Positions 54,356 to 64,000 of a DNA stretch of 64,000 nucleotides are shown piece by piece. The notes under the pieces are model-generated. The model had not been told where the DNA came from, did no database searches, and saw only the letters and a list, made by a program, of their open reading frames with translations. The DNA is from Catonia carolina (taxonomy: Eukaryota; Arthropoda; Insecta; Hemiptera; Achilidae). Position numbers and translations under genes: made by a program. The stretch's first letter is position 1, and each line of letters opens with the position of its first letter. The stretch is from assembly GCA_035578175.1 (NCBI GenBank), contig JAQMRL010000022.1, positions 434,001 to 498,000 on the forward strand. The letters are read 5' to 3'.

Positions 54356-56129
54356 TAATTTGTTTAGTTTTCACTCTTCATTGAAGTAATATTTTTATAA
54401 AATTACACGTAGTGTTTAAATTAGGGGGGGACGTACAAAAGTGTAACAAAAACTTAACTCTGGAGCATCTGATTCCTATAACCATTATGTTTTTAAAGTG
54501 TGTTTAAAACTTTAAAATAACTGTAGGGTGACTTAACCTTATCGTGTTTTATTTTGTTCCTAAACTAACAGATTCTGAAAACTCGTATTACATTTCTGTA
54601 AACTAAATGTAGGTGATACTTAAAAAGTAAAAGGGTAAAACTGATAAGTTATTGTCAACGTGTTAGACAATAAAACACATTTTATGTTTACACATTTCAC
54701 TCCTCTGTTAAATTCAAGAATAGAAATGATATTACGCTACGAATCCTTCCTCCCACTTCTTATCGTTGACACCCTATTGTTATCTACCAGACAGCTGTCA
54801 CATATCTTGAAATCTTATTACTGTTACTTATATATTAAAACAAGAAAAGTTTTGTGTGAACTAAATTGTTGAACTTTTAATTTTCAAATTACTACACGTA
54901 CTGGTATAAAATTAAATAAAGAATTTATGAAGAATGTGTTATGGACAAGATGAAGTAATTAAAAATAATCTCATCTAACTTTTAATAAACTCTTCAAGCT
55001 AATCTTTAAGTTGTGAGCTACATAGTTTTCTCACGTCTGTAATAATAAGAAAGTGTTATTTGATGTGTTATGTCGTTAATGCTTTCGGGTGTCTGTCATA
55101 TTATAAAAAAATGTTTTTATATTTTTATGTTTTTTATATTGTACATCTTTAATTGTATTTCACTTTGAACAAGTAAAGTTATTTTTAGTATATTTTTCTT
55201 CAGTATAGCCTACAAACATGACAGTATCTTTAAGTGATAAACTTTGAATATACAATATAGTTCAATCATTTTACGTGTTAAATGTAAAATTGATGAAAAT
55301 AATGATAAATGTCTCCATTTTACACTTTAATGACGAAAACAACGCTGAGTAGTGTGCTTCCATAGTTTTATGAAGTTAACTTTGTAATTTTTTTTTTAAG
55401 AATTGAAGATAAGATTAAGACAAAGATGATGATTTTTCAGTTGGTTGAATTTTTGTATTATTTTAGAAGTCTGGATATCTTGACGATTGGAAAAATTTAA
55501 GACTATGTTTGGAATAGGGTTACCATATTTTTTCTGCAATTCTAGAACAGTGGTAGAAGAAAACTGGACAAACCTTAAAAAACATAAAAAAGTTTTTATA
55601 AGAAAAAGCGTGTTTTAAGAAACCTCTTAACTTATACTAATATTAATAATTTGTCAAATAATAGAGGTACGGATTGAGATGAAATCTAACCCTCCTTTTC
55701 CAAAATTTAATCTTATTGATTACTGAGAGATTTCGTAAAAAATAGAATGTAAAAAAGATTTTTGTATTGTTTTAATTGTGTCGAGTATGAGATGATGAAA
55801 AGTAAACGTAAGCACAACGTAAACAATTCACGATGGTCACCTTCAATAATGACTGTACAGTAGGCCACCTACTAAATTAGTTGACCGAAGTGCAGACTTC
55901 CAAATTAACACGAACGGGTTTCCCTCATTTGCGCTGGCGCTGATGAAATAGTGCAACCTCGCAGAAAAAACTGATTTTTATACTGTTAGCCGTTCAAATG
56001 TAATTTTTTTATAAACCAATATCCTGAACCTTTACTTTATCAAACTAGGACTGTCTGGGTAACCCCGTATGGTAACTGTACTTAGAAATGACATACTTAC
56101 GAAGTTTTTGCTTGGTAGAATTTATTTAT
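54356..56129. other. AT-rich stretch, nothing identified
   Basis: No recognised repeat or coding motif. The + frame 54660-54872 is unsupported. Confidence 0.5.
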
Positions 56130-56290
56130 TTTGGCCGGCTCGTGCCCAAAAATAATTATCAGTGGATTTTAGCCAGGTGACCGGGATTTGATTCCGGTCA
56201 AATCTGGCAATTTTTCATTACTCATTTTCGTCTATCGTTTGGATTAACATTTATTTTTAAAAATAATCGGACGTAAAACAAAATTATTTA
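56130..56290 (+). mobile_element. tRNA-derived SINE, subfamily S2
   Basis: Decayed head, B-box GGGATTTGATTCCGGTC, body with TTTTTCATTACTCATTTTCG and tail AATCGGACGTAAAACAAAAT. Body and tail match the 31.1- and 11.9-kb copies. It sits about 12 bp from a SINE-A copy. Confidence 0.7.
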
Positions 56291-56301
56291 TTTTTTTACT
56301 T

Positions 56302-56695
56302 TTTTGTTTAGGTCATTAGCCGAAAGGCTAATTTGAACCTGTAGAGGTTTTACTAAGTAAAAACGAGGAGTGAGGTGATTTACAATTATTGCCTTCTTCA
56401 CTGAGTGGAAAAGTAAGCGTATCAGCATGCCGGGCCCTCTGAAAAGCAAATATTTGGCACACTGCGAATGACACCATCACTTAATCACCACAAGTTCTGG
56501 CTTTATAATGAAATTCATTATTTTTAGAGGAGATAACTCTGAATAGTGTCTTTTACACCTCTGCCTCTACTGTTCTTAAATGATTCAGTCATATAATTGG
56601 CTGACCGTGTGATAAGAAACAGAACTATTTATTTTAGCCCTGCAACTAACAGATTGAGTACAAATAATTTGACACTCCACCTGTCTGTTATGGGC
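56302..56695 (-). mobile_element. SINE-A copy
   Basis: The + strand runs from GTTTAGGTCATTAGCCGAAAGG to CTGTTATGGGCA, with all blocks present. The hairpin tail keeps its pairing (TAGCCGAAAGGCTA): compared with the family's CAGCC/GGCTG both sides of the stem have changed. The target duplication is obscured by surrounding T-runs. Confidence 0.88.
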
Positions 56696-57340
56696 ATTTT
56701 TAGTTTTATGACTTCTAATGTCATATTAATCATAAGGAACCATGGTAGTGTAAGGAACACTAAAATTGAGTCTTAAAATGCAGTAAAATTGCAGATCTTA
56801 ATGAGGGATTAAACTTGGTACGTTTCGCTCTGCTGAGGAGGAAGCCTAAATTCGTTTTTTTTAACAAGTCGATTCACCTTTTACAATAAATGTTTATAAA
56901 ATTATAGAAAATATTATTCTAAAGTTACATTTTATTTTGAATAGAAAATTGTCGGGAATCACATGTTTAATGTTCAGATAATGTTGGATCCATTACTGTA
57001 ATACATAAGTCTACGCTTTGATTCTGTAGTACAGATGCATTTTGATACGTATGTAGTTTCATCAGATATCACGTTCATGTAAATATGTGGTTAATAGGAT
57101 AATTTGGTAGGATCGCTTTAAATCACGTTTTGTATACAAACAGAATATTGTACAGCGCAATCAATGCTGTTGAACCATTATTTTGGATGTACAGTACTCG
57201 ACTTCAAAGTTTATTTCCCCATTAATATTATAGGTCTATGTATAATTAGCCTTAATAACTAAATATTTTAATGAAGTGTCGAGTATTTGAATAATTTGAT
57301 TATTAAAAATCCGTTTCATGAGTCGATGCGTCTCATGGCT
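56696..57340. other. AT-rich stretch, nothing identified
   Basis: No recognised features. Confidence 0.5.
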
Positions 57341-57942
57341 GGTGGCAATTTTTAAAAAGGCTTTCCTTTGACTTATGGCAAAAACCATTAATGATTTCTG
57401 TGTCTACTCTTTAAAAGGAATCTAATGACACTATTTTTATTTCCGAAATCCAACTTAGATTTCTTGATTTCTGGTTTTGGGCCACTCCTGTCGATACGGG
57501 AACTTCAAAGCCAATGATTTCTGTCTATTCTTTAAGAGGAATCGAATAATACTATTTTTGTTTCCAAATTTCGACTTTGTTTTTTTTTTTTGTTTTTTTT
57601 TACTTTCGGATTTGGAACACTTCCGGTCTAAACTGGAACTTGAAACCCACTGATTTCTTTAACTATTCCTTAAGAGGATTCAAATGATTTGAAACTAAAT
57701 TCAGGCCCACTAACTTTTTATGTAGATTACTCTGAAAACCGTTTGTTGGTATCTATTGTAGTTTCTGACTTAGATTGTTTTGAACCGCAACTTCCAGCCC
57801 AATTTAGGCCCCTAACTTTTTGTGTAGATTACGAATCCAAAAATCTTTTCTTGCTATCTCTTGTAGTTTTTAACATCCGGTTTTGAGGGATGGACAGACG
57901 GACAAAACAAAATGATAGATGACAATTTTAAAAATTGCTACC
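57341..57942. mobile_element. TIR element built of tandem units
   Basis: Left end GGTGGCAATTTTTAAAA and right end TTTTAAAAATTGCTACC form a 17-bp inverted repeat with one mismatch. Inside are about three to four diverged units of 120-170 bp sharing CAATGATTTCTGTCTA-TCTT, GGAATC-AATGAC-ACTATTTTT, TTTCTGGTTTTGG and GG-ACTTC-AAGCC. The last units carry a CTAACTTTTTGTGTAGATTA variant and end with GGACAGACGGACAAAAC. No coding region is credible; the + frame 57689-57886 is made by two units. Confidence 0.65.
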
Positions 57943-58059
57943 AATTATATTGTACCTTTTTAACCCTGGTATTCCCAATTATTTGATTGGTTACATCCTA
58001 AGGCAGGTGGTTCCAAGTTCCCGCAGTGTAGACAGTCCGAGATGCAGTGCAAATGGTAC

Positions 58060-58213
58060 GCTGGCCCGTGATGTGTAGTGGTGGTCAGCTCAACTGGCTT
58101 CTGTCCCGGGTTCGATTCCCGGTCAGGTCTGACATTTTTTTATCTGTAAATCACCTCATATCACGTACGCACAAGCCCAAGGCTTATGTAGGCATCATCA
58201 ATCAATAAAAAAA
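58060..58213 (+). mobile_element. tRNA-derived SINE, subfamily S2 (best copy)
   Basis: Head with GTGTAGTGGTGGTCAGCTCA and B-box GGGTTCGATTCCCGGTCAG, then a T-run and the body ATCACCTCATATCACGTACG-CACAAGC. The 3' end folds as AAGCC-CAA-GGCTT, followed by ATGTAGGCATCATCAATCAA and an A-run. Confidence 0.78.
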
Positions 58214-58215
58214 TA

Positions 58216-59130
58216 CAATATAAATGTACCTTTAAACCAAAAATTAACATTTATTCGAACTATTCAATACTAAGTAGGCTACTTATTTATTCAATCAACG
58301 CAAAAATTCAATTTCAACGGTACAACCTGTAAAAACAATGTACTGTCGACTCTGGTTATAAAGTCATCCTGGTTATAAAGTCATAAAGTGCCAGTATCAT
58401 TGCTATTTTTACTTTATTAGAGAAGTTGAGTAATAACAGAAGGTAGGGAAAAATATTAACTATTGTTAGTTTGATGAAGTTCACTCATAATTATGTTAAG
58501 TACTTCCGTATTTTTAATTATTATGAGTGTTAACTTTTTCACTTGCCTCATTGATATTTTCTCTGTTAAACTATAACCATAGAGTTAACGGTAGAAAAAA
58601 TTAAGTTGAATGTTTTTGCCACATTAGTCTTCTTTTTTCCACTCTCCAAAGATTTAAAATTGAATTCAAAGATTAAATTCTACCGAAATTTGTCTGTAAA
58701 ACTGAAAAACAATTTAAATACAGTTCCTTGTGCAATAAACAAAATAATTCAAGAGAAACTAGACTATCAGTTGAGGTAGCCTAGGTAATTTGGTGTGAAG
58801 TTGCAGAAAACATCTGTTTACTTTTTTACGGTGTTTACTCACTGTAAACTGTTATTTTTGAGAAAGTGATTTAAATTCAGACGTGAATTATTTTGTTAAC
58901 GATTCAACTGTAAAACATTCTGAACTGTTGTTTATTCATTAAATATAAATATTTTCTTTAATTCGATATTTCAATGATTTCCTTGCTCAATTCTCAATTC
59001 GTAATCGGAAATTTTAAAGGATTTATTTTAAGTGATTTTGTTTTACTGGTTTCCTTACGTTGAGTTTAGAAATACTGAGTTATATTTTTACCTTAATCTA
59101 AACTCAGATTTTTCATTTCACTACTGTAGT
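58216..59130. other. AT-rich stretch, nothing identified
   Basis: AT-rich with a short direct repeat near 58,365 (TGGTTATAAAGTCAT twice). Composition changes abruptly at about 59,131, where the Bel/Pao LTR is inferred to begin. Confidence 0.5.
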
Positions 59131-59929
59131 TGTTAACGCCACTTCCCCCCCCGTCTAACAATTACTAATTATTATCGTCGTTAAATACACTGATTTTGTA
59201 TTAATAACCTTTTTCCCGCCTCTGCCTGTATACTTGTCTTGACTTCCGATGGTGACCTCAGTTCATGACGTATTTTTTCTCCCTCTACTCACATTCCTTT
59301 CTTCCCGGTCAACTCACTCACTGGTTAGATTCTGCGGCATGTAGACTGTTCGTGCCTTCTCTGCGCCGGCCATCCTATGGCGTCGCTTCTGCAATCGTCG
59401 TTATGCTTCGTTCGTTTCTGATGTACCATACATCATTTTCAAGTGTGATTTTGCTTATGTGTGTAATTTATAATCATTTACTATTGTTCTTGTTTTCGTA
59501 TCAAACATTAAAGTTACAGTGTGAATCGAACCCGGACACGGGTCGCGTGGACGCCGTTTCTACACTTCAGGCCATTCAACAGGTAAGCGAATTAGTCTAT
59601 TTTGTTGTACGTTTTCTGATTTTGTGTTTGAGTTGACCAGTGATGTCCTGCTGTTCCAGCAGTTACTTATCGTTTTACCTTTGCCTCCCGCAGTGTACTT
59701 TCTATCGTTGTATCTTGCTTATTCAGTCGTTCCGCCGTTGGTTTCTGGCGCCATTAAATGAAACTAGGTCCTCCGAAATAAGTCGTTTATGCTTCAGTTT
59801 ACATTAATCTGCCATTAGTCGTGGATAGTGGGTTGATGTCCTACAGTTACAAGTCGGCTTACCGCATCACTCGTTTTATCCAATATTTTTTGGGTTAATT
59901 TCAAAACTCCTACCATCAAGGCTATAACA
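59131..59929 (+). mobile_element. Probable 5' LTR of Bel/Pao element
   Basis: Starts TGTTAACGCC and ends GGCTATAACA, giving matching TGTTA...TAACA ends and a length of 799 bp, within the usual range. Composition (TTCG/TCG-rich) matches the following ORF and differs from the upstream AT-rich DNA. Immediately after it comes TTTTGGTCCGTCGCGGGCAG, which resembles the sequence just inside the LTR in insect Bel/Pao elements. The 3' LTR is outside the window, so the start is inferred. Within it, CAACAG|GTAAGC (59,582/59,583) is a good splice-donor match. The + frame 59265-59636 is not supported as a gene. Confidence 0.6.
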
Positions 59930-59931
59930 TT

Positions 59932-59949
59932 TTGGTCCGTCGCGGGCAG
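59932..59949 (+). promoter_or_regulatory. Putative primer-binding site
   Basis: TGGTCCGTCGCGGGCAGG starts 2 bp after the inferred LTR end. TGG at this spacing is the complement of a tRNA CCA end. I cannot name the primer tRNA from memory. Confidence 0.4.
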
Positions 59950-60560
59950 GATATTTATCAGTGCATATTTGGAAATACAGTCTATTGTCTTAATTTTTCA
60001 ATCGTCAACAATTTCAGTATTTTGTTTAATTCGTCGTTACATGGTGTTACATTACATTCATCGTGTCATTTATTGTGTTTCGTGCCTTACATGTGTTCAA
60101 TATATTAATAAAAACATTAATAAAATTATTAATATTAAAAACAATTTCATTTATTCAGTTAAAAAATACGGGGCTAGGTTGCATAACAAATGCAACGCAT
60201 TATCAGTTTGTTGTGACGCGTTCATTCAATACAAGTATCAACCAACGCTATGCTGACGTCACAGTAGATCGGTTCAGTGCTATATCTTTCGACACGGCCA
60301 GAATTTGGCTAGAGTCGCCATTTTTTCCTTCGTTCTTGTTAACTGGTTCACGCAGCTTACAGCGCATGCGTGCCCTCTCTCTCATTCGCTCTCTCTCGTG
60401 TTGTCCGTCGATACTGCTAGCGCTGAGAGAATCACTTCACTCGTGTCGTCTGCAACATACACATCATAGTTGCAACTAACCTAGATTCAATAAACAGCTG
60501 TGTTTTGTTTACATTCTATTATTTGTTTTTCGCTCGCTGTCTTCGTTCATTATTTTCAAC
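59950..60560 (+). other. Untranslated leader of Bel/Pao element
   Basis: About 610 bp between the inferred primer-binding site and the ORF. It includes an A-rich block (60,105-60,170) and a CT-rich segment (60,370-60,410). The frames 59969-60256 and 60063-60479 overlap each other and lack motifs. AATAAACAG occurs at about 60,490. Confidence 0.4.
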
Positions 60561-63500
60561 ATGGACGATTTACAATCTTTAATCAAAAAACGCAACGTTG
60601 TTAATAATCATCTTTCTCGTTTTAATAATTTTCTTCAATCTGACGTTGAAGTTAACCAAGTCAAATTACGACTTGACAAATTCTTAGACCTCTGGTGTGA
60701 CTTCGAACAGATACAAACAAATATCGAATTACTTCAACCCGAAACAGATTTCGAATCAGAACGCACTGCATTCGAAACTCATTATTTCCAGTTAATTGAT
60801 CGCGCCCAGAAATTAATTGAATCTCTGGACAATACAATCGTTTTACAAAATCAAGTCAAGTCTTCTAATTCGCAATTAATACAATTACCTCGAATTCGCC
60901 TACCTTCATTCGACGGAGATGTTGCAAAATTCCAGAATTTCATCAGCTTGTTCAATGATTTAATTCACAATAATTCTGAGTTATCATTTGTTCAAAAACT
61001 CCATTATTTGAGGTGCTCATTAGTCGGTGAACCACTGCGTCTAATAGAACACCTGCCTCTCTCGCTTGAAAATTATACGTTAGCGTACAATTTAATTGTT
61101 GAGCGCTACTCCAACTCAAGGCGCATAGCAAATGTTCACTTAAATCAGATTTTCAATTTCGTTAAATCTGACACTCCGTCCTATCAATCGTTAAAAGGTT
61201 TTCTTAATATCCACGAATCATCAATCGGAGCCTTACGTCTGCTAAATATAAATTTACTTGAATATTTACTTTTTGAGATAGCTTATTCTAATTTGGATCC
61301 TGTAACAAAGCAAGCGTTCGAGGATTCAAATCCTAATTCAGCCGTGCCTACATACGAGGCCTTAATGTCATTCGTTACCGCTAAAATGCATTCTTTAGAA
61401 TTATTGAATTCTTCTCAACCTACAGATAACGCTAGTTCTTCGCACTCCAGCGATTCAAACCTCGATCAACCGGACTCAGCTAACCCGGTAACCGATAATT
61501 TCAATTCTGTACACAGTCATCGTAGTCCTATTTTGCCGTCTCCTAATTCTGATAATGTACCTTCGTTTTTCGTCAAATCAAATTCACTCAAATGTCTGTC
61601 GTGCGAATCTCACTTTCATTCAATTCACAACTGTAGTGAATTTCTTGCACAAAATGTAGATAATCGCTACAAAATTATTTCTCGCCTTAAACTTTGTTTT
61701 GCCTGCTTCGGGCGACACGATCGCCGCAATTGTAGCTCAAATAAACATTGTCGTATCTGCCAGTCAAAATCGCACAATACGTTGCTGCATATTGATCGCA
61801 GCCCTCAAAAATCTAATTCGTCCACCGCTTCTGTTGTTAATTCACATAATTCGCCAACTTCTAGTTCGTCTCATCTTGCCGTGCATCCGGATAGAAATTC
61901 ACCGTCTACTGGATGCCTACTTGTTAATTCTTCGCCGCCGATTCAAGCTAATACTATCGCAACTCCGCCAATTAATTCTTGTACTACCTGCTGTGCTGAT
62001 AAGCCGGTAGTTAATTCAAATTCGTCGTCCTCGTCCATTATTGTTAACCAACCTGCCGATTATTCACTTTCATGTCGACTTAACGGCCAAACTGCGCTGC
62101 TAGGTACTGCTATCGTTCATGCTGTCGATTCATCCGGCAAAATCGTTCCGCTTCGCGCTGTGATCGACAATAGATCTCAGTCCAGCATCTTAACATACAA
62201 CGCCGCTCGTTCACTGCAACTCGACATCGTTCCTACTTCTAAACGCCTGCAAGGCATTTCTGCCGAAGTCACCTCAGTTAAAGGTATTACAAATTTTACA
62301 ATTCTGTCGCCGCAAAATTCTAACTTTCGCCTTCCGCTTCAGGCTACTGTTATTAACAAAATATCAGACCGCCTACCTGCTTCTCGAATTCATAAGTCAG
62401 TCGGTGAACAGTTTTCACAACATCTGCTAGCTGATTTTCGCTTCCGCAGCCCCAATCCAGTAGATTTACTGCTTGGCGCTGATTGTTTTTCAGAAATTCT
62501 CGATTTTAGTAAAACGCCTTTAATTAAAGGTACTCCATCCGCTTTATCAACCGTATTTGGTTATGTAGTATTCGGAAAATTGCCCGAACTACAACCACTT
62601 AGTTCTGCTTCAAGTAACGATTCGCTCTTAACATCTGTTTTCGCTAACAACGCTCAAGTCTCGTCGCCTGCTACTGATGTTAATCTCACATCGCCTGCTG
62701 TTCAAAATCACTCGTCAAATAAAAATTCATCTTCGCTTCAAATTATCGTCGCTGACCAACAAACTATCGTTCCTGCTAAGTCATCAATCAACCTCGATGT
62801 CACCTCAAACCCTGTAATCAGTGAATCTATCGCTTCTATCGTCCAGCCGCCTAGCTGCCTACTCGCTTCGCCTGTATTCAACAATAATTCGAATCACGCC
62901 GCTGTTTCAACTAATCGCCCTTCTGCTTCAACTAATCGTCTTCACCATACTTCTGTCTCTTCGCCTTCAAATCGTTTCACCGCTTCGTCCGAGATCATCG
63001 CTGTTGATCCTCGTCTCGCTTCGTCTACTGACTCCGCCAGTATCTCGACCGATCTTGCTGCTGGTACTACGCCAATTCGTCGCTTCAACTCTGCGCCTCG
63101 CTTCAAGTCAACGCCTCGATTCAAGTCTGTACTGAAGGCCTCCACCGAGTCGTCTTCAGTCAATTCTTCGCCAAACCGCTTCGCATCTCGCTGCATCATC
63201 GCTAATTCGCCAATAAAACCTACTACGTTCGCCTCAGTCGATTCTACGGCTAACCAACTCATCTCAAATCATCGCTTCTCGTCGTCTCTCGCAAACACTC
63301 TCGATCAACCGCTGCAAGTCGCTTCGCTAAAGGGCAACCGGCCCTCCTCAGTCGTTTCATGTTCTGCTAACTCTCTTCGCACGCCTTTAGCCCCTCTTGG
63401 CGGGCGGGGCCCCAAACATCGTATACAATATTCACAACCGGTGAATAATTGTAATTTCAACTCTCTTCGCTCGTTCAATGCTTGGTGTGATCTTCGCAAC

Positions 63501-63656
63501 TCTCGTTCGTCGTCTCAACCTCAATCACGGATTCACTCACAACTGGTTAGTGAAGTTCGCCGTACCGCAATTCTCGATTCTCGCCAACATTGTTCGCCTG
63601 CTCGTCAATTCGTTTCGCAACCCGCTTATCAGTTAGCTCTGCCTTTGGGCAACTAA
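60561..63656 (+). CDS. Bel/Pao Gag-protease polyprotein without reverse transcriptase
   Basis: An open frame of 1,031 codons, by far the longest in the window. Residues about 105-275 match the DUF1759 Gag-like domain of Bel/Pao elements (RLPSFDGDVAKFQNFISLF, then LHYLRCSLVGEP and ERYSNSRRIANVHL). Residues 345-410 hold three zinc-knuckle-like motifs: C345-C348-H353-C358, C379-C382-H386-C391 and C397-C400-H405-H410. Residues about 500-675 match the DUF1758 retropepsin-like domain, with AVIDNRSQSSIL at 533-544 and DLLLGADCF at 635-643. The catalytic triplet is D536-N537-R538, where the family has Asp-Ser/Thr-Gly, so protease activity is doubtful. After STVFGYVVFGKLPE (663-676) most Bel/Pao proteins enter reverse transcriptase; here about 355 residues of Ser/Asn/Ala-rich sequence follow, including RRFNSAPRFKSTPRFKS, before a stop. 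The start at 60,561 fits the homologous N-terminus. The three shorter frames overlapping its 3' half are shadows. It may be a non-autonomous Gag-only derivative. Confidence 0.88.
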   Translation: MDDLQSLIKKRNVVNNHLSRFNNFLQSDVEVNQVKLRLDKFLDLWCDFEQIQTNIELLQPETDFESERTAFETHYFQLIDRAQKLIESLDNTIVLQNQVKSSNSQLIQLPRIRLPSFDGDVAKFQNFISLFNDLIHNNSELSFVQKLHYLRCSLVGEPLRLIEHLPLSLENYTLAYNLIVERYSNSRRIANVHLNQIFNFVKSDTPSYQSLKGFLNIHESSIGALRLLNINLLEYLLFEIAYSNLDPVTKQAFEDSNPNSAVPTYEALMSFVTAKMHSLELLNSSQPTDNASSSHSSDSNLDQPDSANPVTDNFNSVHSHRSPILPSPNSDNVPSFFVKSNSLKCLSCESHFHSIHNCSEFLAQNVDNRYKIISRLKLCFACFGRHDRRNCSSNKHCRICQSKSHNTLLHIDRSPQKSNSSTASVVNSHNSPTSSSSHLAVHPDRNSPSTGCLLVNSSPPIQANTIATPPINSCTTCCADKPVVNSNSSSSSIIVNQPADYSLSCRLNGQTALLGTAIVHAVDSSGKIVPLRAVIDNRSQSSILTYNAARSLQLDIVPTSKRLQGISAEVTSVKGITNFTILSPQNSNFRLPLQATVINKISDRLPASRIHKSVGEQFSQHLLADFRFRSPNPVDLLLGADCFSEILDFSKTPLIKGTPSALSTVFGYVVFGKLPELQPLSSASSNDSLLTSVFANNAQVSSPATDVNLTSPAVQNHSSNKNSSSLQIIVADQQTIVPAKSSINLDVTSNPVISESIASIVQPPSCLLASPVFNNNSNHAAVSTNRPSASTNRLHHTSVSSPSNRFTASSEIIAVDPRLASSTDSASISTDLAAGTTPIRRFNSAPRFKSTPRFKSVLKASTESSSVNSSPNRFASRCIIANSPIKPTTFASVDSTANQLISNHRFSSSLANTLDQPLQVASLKGNRPSSVVSCSANSLRTPLAPLGGRGPKHRIQYSQPVNNCNFNSLRSFNAWCDLRNSRSSSQPQSRIHSQLVSEVRRTAILDSRQHCSPARQFVSQPAYQLALPLGN

Positions 63657-64000
63657 CTTCTCCGCCGTTTTCACTTCGTTCCACGCTCAACTCATCTCCA
63701 TTCGTTTTGTTCTTCGTTCATTTTTTTGTTCTTCGCTTGTTTTCTTCGTTCGCCGTCTTCTTTCTTCGTTTCTTCTTCTGCGTCGCTTCTGGTTGTCAAC
63801 CCTCGTTGACAATCACATCAAGATACTCCGCTTTCTCGTTGGCTTCCGCGCGAGCCGTGGAAGATGTTCCGTTCGTCGTTGGCCGGGCAAACCCGTGCGT
63901 TTGTCACGCCACCTCAAGATGCTCCGTTCTTCGCTTCATTCGATTCTTCTTCGTCGTCTTCTTTGCTTCGTTCTCGTCGTTTTTGCTACGTTTACCGCTC
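63657..64000 (+). other. Pyrimidine-rich tail after the Gag ORF
   Basis: TTC/TCG-rich sequence with three imperfect repeats of CAAGAT-CTCCG-T-TTCG (about 63,818, 63,858 and 63,913). No reverse transcriptase motif appears in any + frame before the window ends. The strong T/C bias makes coding unlikely, but the element continues beyond the edge. Confidence 0.5.

Noticed and set aside
59265..59636. 123-codon + frame
   Set aside because: Lies inside the inferred Bel/Pao LTR; only the short block before the GTAAGC donor looks protein-like, and that is reported separately.
60063..60479. 138-codon + frame just upstream of the Gag ORF
   Set aside because: Overlaps another frame in the A-rich leader and lacks any Gag motif; the homologous Gag start is at 60,561.
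62942..63262. 106-codon minus frame within the Gag ORF
   Set aside because: Antisense to the low-complexity Ser/Thr-rich tail, where repeated TCG/TCT codons leave the reverse strand open.

Overview
The window looks like intronic or intergenic DNA from a large, AT-rich, repeat-laden insect genome. I infer Hemiptera, most likely a planthopper or lanternfly relative (Fulgoromorpha). The inference rests on the repertoire: RTE-like and Jockey-like LINE relics, tRNA-derived SINEs, hAT and mariner-like fragments, a Bel/Pao retroelement, and a repeat opening ACTTTCTCTTGCC that closely resembles one I remember from delphacid planthopper sequence. I found no convincing host protein-coding gene and no functional tRNA or rRNA gene. 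Almost every short open frame is chance, antisense to a LINE relic, or inside a repeat.

Layout. 1.0-2.85 kb: a large degenerate inverted repeat. 3.6-4.5 kb: first copy of a helentron-like (HINE) repeat. 4.6-6.3 kb: a hAT element holding a 395-bp retroposon ('SINE-A'), which itself holds a 390-bp MITE. 8-25 kb: tRNA-derived SINEs (two subfamilies), seven SINE-A copies, LINE relics at 12.2, 14.2, 15.1, 16.4 and 17.1-17.6 kb, a HINE interrupted by SINE-A, and a transposase fragment at 23.7-24.2 kb. 25-31 kb: mostly plain AT-rich sequence with one GC-rich island (27.8-28.3 kb) and a HINE. 31-39.7 kb: an exact 110-bp duplication, a HINE, a textbook recursive-splice-like site (34,257/34,258, + strand), a 50-bp satellite with 250-bp higher-order structure, another HINE and a near-perfect 443-bp-arm foldback. 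40.9-52.4 kb: SINE-A, tRNA-SINEs, a hairpin MITE, LINE relics, a LINE nested in SINE-A, and a 655-bp hAT derivative. 53.8-58.2 kb: a deleted HINE, SINEs and a TIR element made of tandem units. 59.1 kb to the end: a Bel/Pao element with a probable 5' LTR and a 1031-codon Gag-protease ORF. That ORF has an altered protease motif and a serine-rich tail where reverse transcriptase is expected.

How the parts relate. Many copies carry clear target-site duplications, so insertion order can be read: hAT, then SINE-A, then MITE at 4.6-6.3 kb; HINE, then SINE-A at 19.5-21 kb; SINE-A, then LINE at 45.4-46.8 kb. SINE-A ends in a hairpin and flanking motif shared with the 3' end of the LINE at 45.7 kb, and it shows LINE-type 9-13 bp duplications and 5' truncations. 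This suggests a SINE-LINE partnership. The recursive-splice-like site suggests that at least part of the window lies in a very long intron of a + strand gene. Everything here was read by eye: boundaries are approximate unless a target duplication fixes them, and family names come from remembered motifs rather than searches.
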